Shown: positions 20,805 through 30,144 of the stretch, piece after piece
Layout of the letters: every line of letters begins with the position of its first letter
Numbering within the stretch: position 1 is the first letter of the stretch
From: Rhizobium sp. ARZ01
Lineage (GTDB): Bacteria; Pseudomonadota; Alphaproteobacteria; Rhizobiales; Rhizobiaceae
Reading direction: 5' to 3'
Assembly (NCBI RefSeq): GCF_014851675.1
Contig: NZ_JACVAE010000001.1
Location: forward strand, 558,001 to 622,000
DNA: 64,000 nt
Position numbers and translations under genes: made by a program
The notes under the pieces: model-generated
The model's database searches: none
What the model was told of the DNA's origin: nothing
What the model saw: the letters and a program-made list of their open reading frames with translations, nothing else

Positions 20805-21527
20805 TCACCGGGATAACCCTTCTGGGTTTTCGGGACTGCTGATTGGCGTTCGCACGATCTTCGTCATGACTGTCGGGCAACCCATCATGAAACTCAGGAC
20901 ACCGTCCCTAACGATCTGCTCGAGTTCGGTGGGCGTCGGCGTTGCGTAGATGAAGCGGCGGATCGCAAGGTAGAATATCCGGCCATGCAGGCCCCAGAAG
21001 AGTTCTGTCTCACGTTCTGACAAAGAGACTTCATCGCAGGTCGGAAGACCAAGTTCGTGCCGCAGTTCCAGGCAGGCCGGTTCGATGATCTGCAGCCGGA
21101 CGATGTCCAGGTAGCGAGTGGTGATGGCGAACGTCTTCAGGCCGGAGAAGACGAAGATCCGGACCCAGTCGTAGTGAAAAACCCGTTCAACATATTGCAG
21201 GTAGAATTCCGTCAGCCGCGCCTCAAGTGATTGATTGCGGTCTGTGATGAGCCCTGCCCAGTTCGCATCCCAGCGGCTGAGGTAAATATGCTCGTAGACG
21301 CGCTCAATCAGAGCTTCCTTGCTGGGGAAATGGCGATAGATCGCCGAATGGGTGATACCCATGCGCTTGGCGAGTTCCCGGGTCTGGCCCTCGAAGCCAT
21401 GTTCGGCGAAGAAACGGACGGCCTCTTCCAGAATGACCTGCTCACGCTCGTTCGCACGCATGTAGTGCTTGGGTCTGTTGGCCCCCGACTTCCTGCCGTC
21501 TTTTCCAGATGTCTTCTGTTTCGTCAT
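20805..21527 (-). CDS. TetR-family transcriptional regulator of operon A
   Basis: A one-component repressor with an N-terminal TetR helix-turn-helix (about residues 28-75; recognition part THSAIYRHFPSKEAL) and a ligand-binding C-terminal helical domain. The 240-residue length is normal with a slightly long basic N-terminus. It is divergent from the molybdenum hydroxylase operon, and the intergenic promoter holds two copies of ACCANNTGGT that could be its operators. By position it most likely represses operon A and its own gene until the transported substrate or a product binds. The effector is unknown. Confidence 0.9.
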   Translation of the reverse strand: MTKQKTSGKDGRKSGANRPKHYMRANEREQVILEEAVRFFAEHGFEGQTRELAKRMGITHSAIYRHFPSKEALIERVYEHIYLSRWDANWAGLITDRNQSLEARLTEFYLQYVERVFHYDWVRIFVFSGLKTFAITTRYLDIVRLQIIEPACLELRHELGLPTCDEVSLSERETELFWGLHGRIFYLAIRRFIYATPTPTELEQIVRDGVLSFMMGCPTVMTKIVRTPISSPENPEGLSR

Positions 21528-21609
21528 CTGACCTACTCGAAAACGTGCCGACCTAAGAATACAGCCGCACGAATCTTTCTAACCCGGACAATGTTCAACT
21601 GCAATTGAG

Positions 21610-21669
21610 ACCATCTGGTAATTTTTCTTGACGCCTCAATGTGGTGTGTGGTTATTGTAACCAACTGGT
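21610..21669. promoter_or_regulatory. divergent promoter with paired TetR-type operators
   Basis: Two copies of the dyad ACCANNTGGT occur at 21610-21619 and 21660-21669, exactly 50 bases apart, or about five helical turns. Between them lies TTGACG (21628-21633) and, 18-19 bases on, TTATTG/TATTGT, a plausible rightward sigma-70 promoter for operon A. The second dyad sits just after the -10 region. The arrangement fits repression by the divergent TetR protein, possibly with looping or cooperative binding; that is inferred. Confidence 0.55.
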
Positions 21670-21687
21670 CACAAAATTTGCGTGGTC

Positions 21688-22563
21688 ATGGTGGGGGAGA
21701 AATTGAAGGCGAGGGCATTCGACTATGTGCGACCGCAATCCGTCGGGGATGCCATGAAGGCGTTCGCCGCGGCGGACGGTGATGCCGTGTTTGTCGCTGG
21801 AGGGCAGAGCCTTGTACCTGCACTGGCGCTGCGCTTGCAGGCGCCGACGCTTCTTGTCGACATCGGCCGGCTCGAGGAGTTGAAGGGGATCTCGCTCGAA
21901 GAAGGCACTTTGCGTATCGGTGCGGCAACGCGGCATTGTGAAATCCTGGCGTCTGATCTTGTGCGGACGCATGCGCCGCTGCTCGCAGAGGCTGCCCCTC
22001 ACGTCGCCCATCCGGCGATCCGTAACAAAGGGACGTTTGGCGGCAGTCTGGCGTTGGCCGACCCTGCAGCGGAGTTTCCGGCGATGGCGCTTGCGCTTGA
22101 TGCGGTCATCGAGATCGCCTCACCTGAGGGTGTGCGCCGGGTGGCTGCCGAGGATTTCTTCGTTGATCTCTATGAGACCGCCCTTCAGCCGGGCGAGGTG
22201 ATCGTCGCGGTTCATATTCCGACATCGAGCGGCGACACGCGTGCGGCGTTTGATGAACTGGCGAGGCGCAGGGGCGATTATGCCATCGTCGGCGCTGGCG
22301 TGAACGCGCGTTTCGATGGCGCGACAGTCGAGCATATGCGTATCGCCTTTCTTGCAGTCGGACCCACCCCGATACGTGCGCGTTCGGCGGAGCAGGTTCT
22401 GCTTGGCCGCTCCATTGATGTCGGCACTATTTGCGAGGCTCAGGATGCCCTCGAGAGTGACCTGGATCCTGCCGACGACGACCAGATTCCGGCGTCGATG
22501 CGCCGGCATCTGGCGCGCGTTTTGCTCGGGCGCCTCCTGGGTCGGTTGGAGGCAATTGGATGA
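21688..22563 (+). CDS. molybdenum hydroxylase FAD subunit (CoxM-like)
   Basis: The medium, FAD-binding subunit of a three-subunit molybdenum hydroxylase; it passes electrons from the 2Fe-2S clusters to an acceptor. The protein of about 291 residues has the FAD motifs AGGQSLVPALALRL near the N-terminus and TFGGSLALADPAAE in the middle, then a CO-dehydrogenase-flavoprotein C-terminal domain. The start is uncertain. The ATG at 21688 has no good ribosome site, while an in-frame TTG at 21703 follows GGGGGAGAAA and would give the more usual N-terminus KARAFDYVRP. Its stop overlaps the next gene by 4 bases. It is the first gene of operon A. Confidence 0.9.
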   Translation: MVGEKLKARAFDYVRPQSVGDAMKAFAAADGDAVFVAGGQSLVPALALRLQAPTLLVDIGRLEELKGISLEEGTLRIGAATRHCEILASDLVRTHAPLLAEAAPHVAHPAIRNKGTFGGSLALADPAAEFPAMALALDAVIEIASPEGVRRVAAEDFFVDLYETALQPGEVIVAVHIPTSSGDTRAAFDELARRRGDYAIVGAGVNARFDGATVEHMRIAFLAVGPTPIRARSAEQVLLGRSIDVGTICEAQDALESDLDPADDDQIPASMRRHLARVLLGRLLGRLEAIG

Positions 22564-23057
22564 ACGGCAAAGTTCCGGTCTCTCTCGAAATAAACGGGGA
22601 AACGGTCGAGTGCCTCGTTGCGCCGAGGATGACGCTTGCCGACTTCCTTCGGCAGGAGGTCGAGCTGACCGGTACCCATACCGGTTGCGAGATGGGGGTT
22701 TGCGGCGCCTGCCTCGTCCTGCTGGACGATGTGCCGGTGCACGCCTGCCTGATGTTCGCCGTTCAGGCGGATGGATGTGCGGTCGAGACGATCGAGGGGC
22801 TTACGACGCGCCAGGCGATCGCCGATCTCCAGGGAAATTTCCACGAACGAAACGCCCTTCAATGCGGCTTCTGCACGCCCGGAATGCTGATGAGCGCCTA
22901 TGGACTTTTGTCAGCCGGAGGGATGCCGAGCCGGGACGAGATCCGCGATGCCCTGTCTGGAAATTATTGTCGCTGCACTGGGTATGAGGCGATCGTTGAT
23001 GCCATCGAGACAACAGCCAGGCAGCGATACGCAACGCCGGCGGAGGAGCGGTCATGA
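22560..23057 (+). CDS. molybdenum hydroxylase 2Fe-2S subunit (CoxS-like)
   Basis: The small iron-sulfur subunit that relays electrons from the molybdenum site to FAD. The 165-residue protein has the plant-ferredoxin-type cluster ligands C43, C48, C51 and C63 (GCEMGVCGAC) and the second-cluster ligands C102, C105, C137 and C139 (CGFC and CRC). All eight cysteines are present, so both clusters should form. Length is normal for the family. It overlaps the FAD-subunit gene before it and the large-subunit gene after it by 4 bases each, so the three are translated as a unit. Confidence 0.96.
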   Translation: MNGKVPVSLEINGETVECLVAPRMTLADFLRQEVELTGTHTGCEMGVCGACLVLLDDVPVHACLMFAVQADGCAVETIEGLTTRQAIADLQGNFHERNALQCGFCTPGMLMSAYGLLSAGGMPSRDEIRDALSGNYCRCTGYEAIVDAIETTARQRYATPAEERS

Positions 23058-25426
23058 GCGCCCTTTTCTCCCTCGATCGGCCCAACTCCTATATCGGCCG
23101 ATCCGTCTCGCGGCCCAATGCCAAGCGCCTACTCGAAGGCAAGGGCCGCTATGTCACGGACCTGTCTCTTCCACGCATGCTGCATGCGGCGTTTGTCCGC
23201 AGCCCCTATGCCCACGGACGCATCCTGTCGCTCGACACGGCGGAAGCGGCAGCACTGGCGGGGGTCCGCGCCGTGCTGACGGGGGCAGACCTCGCGAAGA
23301 TCTGTACCCCCTGGGTCGGTACGCTCGAGCACTTCAAGAATATGAAGTCGCTTCCCCAGCTTCCGCTGGCGGTCGAAAAGGTTCTCTGGTCGGGGCATCC
23401 CGTCGTCATCATCGTCGCGGATAGCCGCGCCATTGCGGAAGATGCGGCCGAACTGGTGATGATGGACATTGAAGAGCTTCCGGCGATCTCCGATCCGCGC
23501 GCGGCGATGTCGGAAAATACCGAGGTGATTTCGCCGGAACTCGGCGACAACCTGTGTTTCTCAAGCCAGATCAACAGCGGCGGCGTGGACGAGGCGTTCA
23601 AAGCGGCCGCTGTTGAAGTCGGGCAAGACTTCCTCTTCGGAAGGCATACGGCCGTCACGCTCGAGCCGCGCGCGATCGTCGCCGACTACGACCCGAGCGA
23701 GAACAGGCTGACCGCCCACCACGCGACCCAGACGCCTTATCAGTTTCAAGATGTCTACGCCCGGCACTACGGCATTCCGGACGGGAACGTCCGTGTCATC
23801 GCCCCCGATATCGGCGGATCTTTCGGGATGAAGCTGCACGTTTATCACGAAGAGATGGCCGTTGTCGGAGCGTCCATACTGCTTGGCCGTCCGGTAAAGT
23901 TTGTCGCTGACCGTATGGAGGCCTTTACCTCCGACATTCATGCCCGCGACCATCGCGTGCATGCCCGGTTAGCCTTCAGTGGCGATGGGAAAATCCTTGC
24001 CATGGACGTCGATGACGTCACCGCTGTCGGGGCTTTTTCAAGTTATCCGCGCACGAGCGTCGTGGAAGGAAACCAAGTGGTCCGCCTCATGGGCGCCCCC
24101 TATGACTTTTCCTCCTACCGTGCGCAATTGTCCGTGGTCTTCCAAAACAAAGTGCAGACCAGCCAATACAGAGCCGTCGGCCATCCGATCGCCTGCGCCG
24201 TTACCGAATGTCTCGTGGATTCGGCTGCGCGCAGACTGGGACTGGATCCTTTCGACATCCGAGCGCGCAATCTCATTCCGGACGACAGTTATCCGCGTCA
24301 GTCGCCGACGGGCTACCGGTTCGAGCAGCTCTCGCACGAAGTCTGCCTGTCACGGCTGAAGACGCTCATGAGCTACGACGACCTTCGCCGCGAGCAGGCG
24401 GCGCTGCGGGAACGGGGTGTTCTGCGCGGCATCGGTATTGCGCTCTTTGTCGAGATCACGAACCCGGGTCCGGCATTCTATGGAGTGGGCGGTGCGAGAA
24501 TCTCGGCGCAGGACGGCGCGATCATCAAGCTGACACCCTCCGGTGACATACACTGCGCGATCTCCGTGACGGAGCAAGGGCAGGGAACGGAAACGATCAT
24601 TGGCCAGATCGTTGCCGACCAACTCGGCGTTGCGCGGGAAACGGTGCGGGTGATGACCGGCGATACCGACACGACGCCGCATGGCGGCGCCACCTGGGCG
24701 TGCCGGGGAGCTGGCATCGGCGGTGAAACTGCGCTGCAGGCCGCACGCAGGCTCAAGGCCAATCTGCTTTCCATCGCAGCCATCATATTGCAGGGCAACG
24801 CTTTGCGCCTCGATATTCGCGACGGCTGGATCGTCAGTGCGGACGACGGCCAACAACGGCTCAGCCTCCCGGAACTCGCGCGCATTGCGTTTTTCCGCTC
24901 CGATACGTTGCCGGCTGGTACGCAAGCGCAGCTTTCCGTAGCGCATCATTTTGCACCGCAAGGCTATCCGTTCGCCTTCACGAACGGTGCGCAGGGTTGC
25001 CTCGTGGAGGTGGATGCCGAGACCGGCTTCGTGAAGGTTATCAAACATTGGGTCGTTGAGGACTGTGGTCGCATCATCAACCCCCTGCTCGTCGACGAAC
25101 AGATCCGCGGTGGCGTGGTGCAGGGGCTCGGCGCGGCCTTCTTCGAGGAGTGTCTCTATAACGAGGACGGACAGGTGACCAATGGCTCGCTGGCCGACTA
25201 TCTCGTGCCGATGGCCTGTGAAATGCCGGACATCGTGATTGCCCATGTGGAAACACCCACCAGGGACACGGAACTGGGCGCCAAGGGCTGTGGCGAGGCG
25301 GGCACAGCCGCCGCATCCGCAGCAGCCATGAATGCCGTCAACGACGCACTCGCTGGCCGGGGGGCAGAGATTGCGCAGATACCGATGACACCGGCGCGGG
25401 TTCTGAGGGCGCTTGGTGCAATCTGA
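23054..25426 (+). CDS. molybdenum hydroxylase large subunit (CoxL/XdhA-like)
   Basis: The catalytic molybdopterin-binding subunit of the operon A enzyme, predicted to hydroxylate a carbon in a heterocycle or aldehyde. The 790-residue protein has the hammerhead domain (residues about 20-130, starting LEGKGRYVTD), Mo-cofactor segments (DIGGSFGMK), the active-site loop QYRAVGHPIACA, and the catalytic Glu in KGCGEAGTAA near the C-terminus. The loop lacks the AYXCSFR of form I CO dehydrogenase, so it is not a CO dehydrogenase. It shows clear but distant similarity to the orphan subunit at 16674. Its substrate is probably what the following ABC importer brings in; that is inferred from gene order. 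Confidence 0.92.
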   Translation: MSALFSLDRPNSYIGRSVSRPNAKRLLEGKGRYVTDLSLPRMLHAAFVRSPYAHGRILSLDTAEAAALAGVRAVLTGADLAKICTPWVGTLEHFKNMKSLPQLPLAVEKVLWSGHPVVIIVADSRAIAEDAAELVMMDIEELPAISDPRAAMSENTEVISPELGDNLCFSSQINSGGVDEAFKAAAVEVGQDFLFGRHTAVTLEPRAIVADYDPSENRLTAHHATQTPYQFQDVYARHYGIPDGNVRVIAPDIGGSFGMKLHVYHEEMAVVGASILLGRPVKFVADRMEAFTSDIHARDHRVHARLAFSGDGKILAMDVDDVTAVGAFSSYPRTSVVEGNQVVRLMGAPYDFSSYRAQLSVVFQNKVQTSQYRAVGHPIACAVTECLVDSAARRLGLDPFDIRARNLIPDDSYPRQSPTGYRFEQLSHEVCLSRLKTLMSYDDLRREQAALRERGVLRGIGIALFVEITNPGPAFYGVGGARISAQDGAIIKLTPSGDIHCAISVTEQGQGTETIIGQIVADQLGVARETVRVMTGDTDTTPHGGATWACRGAGIGGETALQAARRLKANLLSIAAIILQGNALRLDIRDGWIVSADDGQQRLSLPELARIAFFRSDTLPAGTQAQLSVAHHFAPQGYPFAFTNGAQGCLVEVDAETGFVKVIKHWVVEDCGRIINPLLVDEQIRGGVVQGLGAAFFEECLYNEDGQVTNGSLADYLVPMACEMPDIVIAHVETPTRDTELGAKGCGEAGTAAASAAAMNAVNDALAGRGAEIAQIPMTPARVLRALGAI

Positions 25427-25456
25427 ATGAAATCCGAAGTCAGGGAGGAGAATAGG

Positions 25457-26707
25457 ATGACGAAGGGTATTGAAAGGCTGGGGGCGTTGCCACTGAGCCG
25501 TCGGGCGGCACTCGTTGGGCTTGCAGGTGGTGTCGGTGCGCTCTCCATGCCGTGGATAGCGCGGGCGCAGGAAGAGGTAATCCGTATCGGCTTTCCCACG
25601 CCGCTCACCGGGCCGTTCGCAGCGGAGGCTAACGATCAGGTTCGCAGCGCCGAGCTGGCCGTCAAGCTTGCCAACGAGAAGGGTGGCGTTGCCGGCCGGA
25701 AGGTCGAGCTGCTCGTGCGCGACGACAAACTCAACGCAGGCGAAGCTGCAACGCGCACGCTGGAGCTGATTGAGAAGGACAAGGTGCATGCGATCGTCGG
25801 TGCCTTGTCCAGCGCCGTGCAGCTTGCGGTAAACGAAGTGACCCGCGCCCGCAACATGCTCTATATCTCGATCAGCCAGTCCGATACGATCAACGAGGTG
25901 AAGGACTTCAGCCCGTACACCTTCCATGAGGCGCTCAATCCGCACATGACGACCGCCGTCGTGGCGAAGCACACTTTCCAGAAAGGCTCGAAGGTCGCCT
26001 ATCTCGTTGCGGACTATGCCTACGGTCATGAGATGCTGCGCGGCTTCAAGCGTGCGGCAGATGCCATCGGCGCTGAAACGGTCGGCGAAATTCTGCATCC
26101 GTTCGGCGCCCCCGACTACTCCACCTTCATTCCAAGCATCCTGGCGATGCGCCCGGACATTCTCTGCATCTGCAACTTCGGCCGCGATCAGGCGAACTCG
26201 CTCAAGCAGGCGGTCGATTTCGGCGTGAAGGATCAGATGAAGATCGTCGTGCCTGTCCTGTTGCACAACCAGCGGATTGCGGTCGACGCTGAGGTGTTCG
26301 AGGGCGTCGTCGGCGGTGCGAACTACTACTGGGGTCAGGAAGAGACCGTTCCGTCGGCGAAGGCTTTCAACGACGCGTTCCGAAGCGCCTATGACGGCGC
26401 CGTGCCGACCGACTATGGCGCCTATGGCTACACAAGCATCGCCTCGCTGTTGATGGCGATCGAGGCGGCGGGCGGAACCGACACCCAGAAGGTGATCGCC
26501 GCGTTGGAAGCACTGAAATACGACGTTGCCAAGGGCGAGCAATACTATCGCCAGTGCGATCACCAGTCGGTCCAGTCGGTCCTCGTCCTCGAAGCCAAGG
26601 CCAAAGCCGACATGAAGAGCGACGTTGACCTCTTCAACATCGTGGCCAACGAACCGGCTGCGGAGAGCATCCTTCGGAGCTGTTCCGAGCTCGGTTTTCC
26701 AAACTGA
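25457..26707 (+). CDS. periplasmic substrate-binding protein of branched-chain-amino-acid-type ABC importer (operon A)
   Basis: A Leu/Ile/Val-binding-type (Peripla_BP_6) receptor that delivers ligand to the permeases encoded next. The 416-residue protein has a twin-arginine signal (LSRRAALVGLAGG, residues about 13-25), a hydrophobic stretch and a cleavage site near RAQ, then two a/b lobes with the usual opening GFPTPLTGPFA. I chose the ATG at 25457 because AGGGAGGAG precedes it; a longer in-frame start has none. Tat export suggests folding before export. Binding proteins in this family take amino acids, urea, aromatics or amides, so the ligand cannot be named. Confidence 0.9.
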   Translation: MTKGIERLGALPLSRRAALVGLAGGVGALSMPWIARAQEEVIRIGFPTPLTGPFAAEANDQVRSAELAVKLANEKGGVAGRKVELLVRDDKLNAGEAATRTLELIEKDKVHAIVGALSSAVQLAVNEVTRARNMLYISISQSDTINEVKDFSPYTFHEALNPHMTTAVVAKHTFQKGSKVAYLVADYAYGHEMLRGFKRAADAIGAETVGEILHPFGAPDYSTFIPSILAMRPDILCICNFGRDQANSLKQAVDFGVKDQMKIVVPVLLHNQRIAVDAEVFEGVVGGANYYWGQEETVPSAKAFNDAFRSAYDGAVPTDYGAYGYTSIASLLMAIEAAGGTDTQKVIAALEALKYDVAKGEQYYRQCDHQSVQSVLVLEAKAKADMKSDVDLFNIVANEPAAESILRSCSELGFPN

Positions 26708-26728
26708 CATCGAGAGGCGGATGAGGAC

Positions 26729-27604
26729 ATGACAGTCGAACTGATCGCCATGCAGCTGTTTTCGGGGCTTGCCCTCGGCGCGATCCTTATCATGGTTGCG
26801 CTGGGGCTCTCGATCATCTTCGGCATGCTGGGTATCGTGAACTTCGCGCACGGCGCCCTCTTCATGGTGGGGGCCTATGCCGGGCTCTATGTGGCTGGTC
26901 TGTCGGGGAGCTTCTGGTGGGGGCTCTTGATCGCGCCCATTCTGATTGGCGCTTTCGGCATGCTCATCGAGCGCTTCCTCATCCGCCCGCTCTATGGCCG
27001 TTCACCCGACGATCCACTGCTGCTGACCTTCGGGCTCGGCTACGTGCTGGTGGAGGCCGTGCGCATCTTCTTCGGCACGGACGGAATCCCGTTCTCGACG
27101 CCCGCCCAGCTTCGCGGCGTCGTGGATCTCGGCATCGGCTTTTTCCCGGTCTATCGCCTCTTCGTCGTTGGCGTCGTCGTGCTCGTTCTATTGCTGCTCT
27201 GGCTCGGTCTCGAGAAGACGAAATTCGGCCTGATCGTGCGCGCGGGTTCCGCCGATCCATTGATCATGCGTGTGCTGGGCGTCGATATCGGCAGGTTGTG
27301 GCTGATCGTTTTCGGCATCGGCGTCGGTATCACCGCACTAGGCGGTGTGCTTGCCGCGCCGATGCGCAACGTCAGCCCGGAAATGGGATCGCTCGTGCTG
27401 GCCGAAGCCTTCGTGGTGACGGTCATCGGGGGAATGGGATCGCTTGCAGGCGCCGTCGTTGCGGGCCTCGTCGTCGGGGTTGCCGTCAGCATGACGTCAC
27501 TCTTCGCACCGGAAATGGCGACCATCGTGATGTTCGCGCTGATGGCACTGGTCCTGCTCGTCAAGCCGAATGGCCTCTACGGCCGCGCCGCGCCCGGCCT
27601 TTGA
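26729..27604 (+). CDS. ABC permease, LivH family (operon A)
   Basis: One of the two membrane subunits of the importer. The 291-residue protein has about eight hydrophobic helices and the LivH pattern, with the N-terminal GLALGAILIMVALGLSIIFG and the conserved region MLGIVNFAHGA, plus a VIGGMGSLAGAVVAG segment near the C-terminus. It follows the binding-protein gene by 21 bases and has a GATGAGGAC ribosome site. Length is standard. It pairs with the LivM-type permease encoded next. Confidence 0.92.
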   Translation: MTVELIAMQLFSGLALGAILIMVALGLSIIFGMLGIVNFAHGALFMVGAYAGLYVAGLSGSFWWGLLIAPILIGAFGMLIERFLIRPLYGRSPDDPLLLTFGLGYVLVEAVRIFFGTDGIPFSTPAQLRGVVDLGIGFFPVYRLFVVGVVVLVLLLLWLGLEKTKFGLIVRAGSADPLIMRVLGVDIGRLWLIVFGIGVGITALGGVLAAPMRNVSPEMGSLVLAEAFVVTVIGGMGSLAGAVVAGLVVGVAVSMTSLFAPEMATIVMFALMALVLLVKPNGLYGRAAPGL

Positions 27605-27616
27605 GGAGAAATCGAC

Positions 27617-28612
27617 ATGACCGTCGCACAAAACACCATACCCGCATCCGATGGGACCGCGCGTCCCTCGACACAGACCTCGAACTTTGCTCGCTGGCGC
27701 GTGCCGCTTTCCATCCTGGCGTTATGCATCCTACCCTGGATCCTGCCGTCGCAGGCGCTGGCGGTTAACGTGCTCATCTATGGCCTCGTGGCCGTCGGTT
27801 ATAACCTGCTCTTCGGCTATACCGGGCTTCTCTCTTTTGGTCATGCCGCCTTCTTCGGCGTCGGAGCCTACGTTACGGGCATCGCCATCGGCGCGTTCGG
27901 TATGCATTGGTTCGTCGCGATGTTGACGGGCGTTCTTGCCGCGGGCGTTCTTGCCGTCGTGATGGGCGCGTTGGCGATCCGGACCCGGGGGATCTATTTC
28001 TCGATGGTAACGCTCGCTCTTTCGCAGCTCGTCTACTACACCGCGTTGCAGGCATCCTCCTGGACCGGTGGAGAAAACGGTTTGCGCGGCTTTACCGTCA
28101 GCACCCTGAACTTTGGGGGGCTCTCGGTCGATTTCCTCAATCCGATCACCAAGTACTATGCAATCATGGTCGTCGTGGCGCTGGCACTTTGGTTCGTGTC
28201 ACGTGTGCTGAATTCCCCCTTCGGCGCCGTGATCGAGGCGATCCGCGAGAACGAGACCCGCGCTCGCGCCTGCGGCTACAACGTCGAGCGGGCAAAGCTT
28301 CTCTCCTTTGTCCTATCCGGACTGCTTTGCGGTCTCGCCGGTACGTTGTCGGCCATGCACCTGTCGATCGTGCCGCTCGATTCGCTGCACTATCACACCT
28401 CTGGTCTGATCGTGATGATGACGCTGCTCGGTGGCGCCGGAAGCTTCTTCGGGCCTTTCGTCGGTGCTCTGGCCTTCCTGTCCATGGAAGACGTCTTTTC
28501 CCTTTGGACCTCCCATTGGCAGATCATTGTCGGCATCATCTTTATCCTCTTCGTCCTCTATCTGCCGAAAGGCATCTGGGGAACCGTCGTCTCCTGGAGG
28601 GCAGGCCGATGA
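27617..28612 (+). CDS. ABC permease, LivM family (operon A)
   Basis: Second membrane subunit of the importer. The 331-residue protein has a soluble N-terminal tail of about 30 residues, then the LivM signature YNLLFGYTGLLSFGHAAFFG and a further set of helices ending in LYLPKGIWGTV. A GAGGAG ribosome site stands before the ATG. Its last four bases overlap the start of the ATPase gene (ATGA), which couples their translation. Length and topology are normal for LivM. Confidence 0.92.
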   Translation: MTVAQNTIPASDGTARPSTQTSNFARWRVPLSILALCILPWILPSQALAVNVLIYGLVAVGYNLLFGYTGLLSFGHAAFFGVGAYVTGIAIGAFGMHWFVAMLTGVLAAGVLAVVMGALAIRTRGIYFSMVTLALSQLVYYTALQASSWTGGENGLRGFTVSTLNFGGLSVDFLNPITKYYAIMVVVALALWFVSRVLNSPFGAVIEAIRENETRARACGYNVERAKLLSFVLSGLLCGLAGTLSAMHLSIVPLDSLHYHTSGLIVMMTLLGGAGSFFGPFVGALAFLSMEDVFSLWTSHWQIIVGIIFILFVLYLPKGIWGTVVSWRAGR

Positions 28613-29364
28613 CCACACCGATCATGAGCGTGACAGATGTCGGCAAACAGTTCGGTGGCTTGGTGGCGCTGAAGGGCATAACGGCCGACTTCCGCGAAGG
28701 ACAGATCACCGCGATCATCGGTCCGAACGGTGCCGGCAAGAGTACCTTCTTCAACATTCTCTCCGGTGCCCTGAAGCCGTCGACTGGAACGCTCAAGTTC
28801 CGGGGAACCGACATGGCTGGCGTTGCCCAGCATGACTATGTCCATCGCGGCATTGCGCGTTCCTACCAGATCACCAACATCTTCCCGAACCTTTCCGTTC
28901 TGGAGAACGTTCGTGTTGCGGCGCAGGCGTTCCGGTCGCGCTTCAACGTCTGGACCGATCGCGGCACACTCCACGACGTCGAGGAGAAGGCGCAGCGGAC
29001 GCTCGTGTCCGTCGGCCTTTCTGCCAAGTCCGACACGCTCGCCAAGTTTCTTGCGCATGGGCAGCAGAGGGCACTGGAGATCGCGATATCGCTGGTTGCC
29101 GAGCCGGCGCTTCTCCTCCTCGATGAGCCGACGGCTGGTATGGGGCCGGAAGAAACCCGAGAGATGGTGACGCTGATCGAGAAGCTCGCCGCTGAGCGGA
29201 CAATCCTTCTCGTCGAGCACAAGATGAAGATGATCCTGGGTCTCAGCGACCGTGTGCTCGTGTTGCATCACGGCCAGCTATTGGCCGACGGAACACCGAA
29301 GGAAATCCAGGCGAACGCCGAAGTTCGCCGCGTGTACCTGGGACAGAACGATGGCTATGCTTGA
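28609..29364 (+). CDS. ABC ATPase, LivG family (operon A)
   Basis: One of two nucleotide-binding subunits of the importer. The 251-residue protein has Walker A GPNGAGKST, the signature loop LAHGQQRALEIA, Walker B LLLLDEPTAGM and a switch His in LVEHKM, followed by the LivG-type C-terminal tail. The ATG at 28609 overlaps the LivM stop; a much longer open frame upstream in the same phase is only a shadow of livM. The signature loop has AHGQ in place of the canonical SGGQ, which is common in this subfamily. Confidence 0.93.
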   Translation: MTTPIMSVTDVGKQFGGLVALKGITADFREGQITAIIGPNGAGKSTFFNILSGALKPSTGTLKFRGTDMAGVAQHDYVHRGIARSYQITNIFPNLSVLENVRVAAQAFRSRFNVWTDRGTLHDVEEKAQRTLVSVGLSAKSDTLAKFLAHGQQRALEIAISLVAEPALLLLDEPTAGMGPEETREMVTLIEKLAAERTILLVEHKMKMILGLSDRVLVLHHGQLLADGTPKEIQANAEVRRVYLGQNDGYA

Positions 29365-30061
29365 ACTGGACGGCCTCAACGGCTGGTATGGCGCGAGCCA
29401 TGTACTCCACAACATCTCGTTTTCGGTCGAGCAGGGCGAGATCGTCGCGCTTGTCGGGCGCAACGGTGCCGGTAAGACGAGCATCATACGGTCGATCATG
29501 GGATTGATGCCGCGTACAACCGGCACGATGCGGTTTGACGGAAAGAACATCGAGGAGATGAAGGCGCACCAGCGCTATGCGATGGGGCTCGCCTATGTAC
29601 CGGAGGAACGTCGCATCGTTCGCGGTCTCACCGTTCTGGAGAATCTCCAGCTCGGCCTCGTCGCCGATCGCAAGGGGATCGACGAGGCGAGGGCGATCGA
29701 GGAGATCGCGCAAAGTTTCCCCCGCCTGCAGGAACGCCTCAACCAGGAGGGCGTAACGATGTCTGGTGGTGAACAGCAGATGCTGGCGATTGCGCGTGCG
29801 ATGATCGCACGGCCGAAGATGATCCTGCTCGATGAACCCTCGGAAGGCATCATGCCCGTTCTCGTCGAGGAGATGGGTGCGTTGTTCCGCCGGTTGCGCG
29901 AACAGGGAACGACCCTGTTGCTGGTGGAGCAGAACGTCGAATGGGCGCTGAACCTCGCGGATCGTGCGGTGATCGTTGACCAAGGAGAGGTCGTCTATCG
30001 GAGTGACGCAGCAACGCTTTTGGCCGACAAGGACATTCAGGAGCGATACTGCGCGGTCTAG
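29351..30061 (+). CDS. ABC ATPase, LivF family (operon A)
   Basis: Second nucleotide-binding subunit of the importer. The 236-residue protein has Walker A GRNGAGKTS, the signature MSGGEQQMLAIARAM, Walker B MILLDEPSEGIMP and a switch His-free LVEQNVEWAL segment typical of LivF (Gln replaces His). It begins 14 bases inside the LivG gene. With the two permeases and binding protein it completes a five-gene importer, so operon A can import its own substrate. Confidence 0.93.
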   Translation: MAMLELDGLNGWYGASHVLHNISFSVEQGEIVALVGRNGAGKTSIIRSIMGLMPRTTGTMRFDGKNIEEMKAHQRYAMGLAYVPEERRIVRGLTVLENLQLGLVADRKGIDEARAIEEIAQSFPRLQERLNQEGVTMSGGEQQMLAIARAMIARPKMILLDEPSEGIMPVLVEEMGALFRRLREQGTTLLLVEQNVEWALNLADRAVIVDQGEVVYRSDAATLLADKDIQERYCAV

Positions 30062-30144
30062 CCGGTGCGTTTCGCTCCGGTCTCAAAACGACATGAAACG
30101 TTTGCAAGCCCGCGGGATATCACCGTAACGGGCGGGAGGAAGCT

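Noticed and set aside
16674-25426. CO dehydrogenase (coxL) assignment for the two large subunits
   Set aside because: Neither has the AYXCSFR active-site loop; they read AYRGAGRPEA and QYRAVGHPIA, so the enzymes are other Mo hydroxylases.
24350-26851. 833-codon open frame antisense to coxL and the receptor gene
   Set aside because: It crosses two well-supported genes on the other strand and its protein is His/Arg-rich without motifs, a usual shadow in GC-rich DNA.
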